Below, in pieces: positions 37,696 to 37,976 of a stretch of 37,976 nt of DNA (position 1 is its first letter; every line of letters starts with the position of its first letter). Position numbers and translations under genes: made by a program. This DNA comes from Sphaeroforma sirkka (lineage: Eukaryota; Opisthokonta; Ichthyosporea; Ichthyophonida). Where the stretch lies: contig LUCW03000315.1 of the NCBI GenBank assembly GCA_001586965.3, forward strand, positions 100,001 to 137,976, in the 5' to 3' direction. The notes below the pieces were generated by a model. That model made no database searches and was not told the DNA's origin. It worked only from the letters and a program-made list of their open reading frames with translations.

Positions 37696-37976
37696 ATGCT
37701 TACATTGCTATATAGAACAATTGGGCCGGTCGGTCTGTGTAGCGAACACGTACGTTGGCATAGCAAGGCCACCATGTATAACGTCAACTGCGAGCGTACG
37801 AAGATACGTAACACACAACACACGCGCATCGAATACTGCCAGTGGTCCCAGTGAGGCGGATAAAACAAAAGCAGCAGAGTTGAAGGAAGAGTATGCGGTA
37901 TGTAGTTTGGTGTGTATGTGATATACAACTTTTATGAATCGTACTGTTTCACATTAGGTATTGCATGAGTGTGCAC
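37696..37976 (+). CDS. 5' end of an unidentified gene, possibly for an organelle-targeted protein
   Basis: A likely exon ends at 37897 (GCG followed by the donor GTATGT). After a 60-base intron a T-rich acceptor (AG at 37956-37957) opens the next exon, which runs off the window in the same phase. The frame across this junction reads SGPSEADKTKAAELKEEY, then VLHECA. Upstream in that frame is an Arg/Ser/Thr-rich stretch (STASVRRYVTHNTRASNT) resembling a mitochondrial presequence, but it has no ATG. The ATG at 37696 opens another frame (MLTLLYRTIG start) that also looks presequence-like but stops before the exon end. A frameshift, a non-ATG start or a further upstream exon could explain this. 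Family not recognised. Confidence 0.4.

Overview
This window is nuclear DNA of an intron-rich eukaryote. It is split-gene DNA with GT-AG introns of about 170 to 1550 bases, very long (TA)n, (CA)n and (GTAT)n tracts, and decayed retrotransposons of two superfamilies. The histone H3K79 methyltransferase is of the DOT1L (animal-like) type. The purine enzyme SAICAR synthase is stand-alone, as in fungi and bacteria, and is not the animal PAICS fusion. A unicellular relative of animals, for example an ichthyosporean, would fit, but that is inference; no marker gene here fixes the species.

Layout. 1-2600: AT-rich microsatellite mosaic with no gene seen. 2624-9771 (+): DOT1L-like gene, nine exons resolved, first coding exon not found. 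9772-11716: intergenic. 11717-15733 (+): uninterrupted 1338-codon membrane protein of the FUSC/aromatic acid exporter type. 16255-16652 (+): broken fibre-protein relic with a peptidase S74-like (intramolecular chaperone) end, typical of phages and large DNA viruses. 16800-21400: GC-richer debris holding Ty1/copia-like gag and integrase pieces and a two-copy 303-base tandem repeat. 21400-26880: mostly unassigned, with a GC-rich minisatellite. 26882-30350: decayed Ty3/gypsy pol on the minus strand with its 3' LTR, facing a second LTR in opposite orientation. 30350-32270: no gene seen. 32282-37015 (-): six-exon SAICAR synthase gene. 37696 to the end (+): 5' end of a further, unidentified gene, divergent from the SAICAR synthase gene.

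The host genes are functionally unrelated (chromatin modification, membrane transport, purine synthesis). The most striking observation is shared by the two split genes. Several introns contain tandem repeats whose repeat unit is the intron-exon junction itself: donor copies in DOT1L intron 8, and acceptor copies including exon bases in DOT1L introns 2 and 8 and SAICAR synthase intron 4. This suggests introns that grow by tandem duplication of splice junctions.
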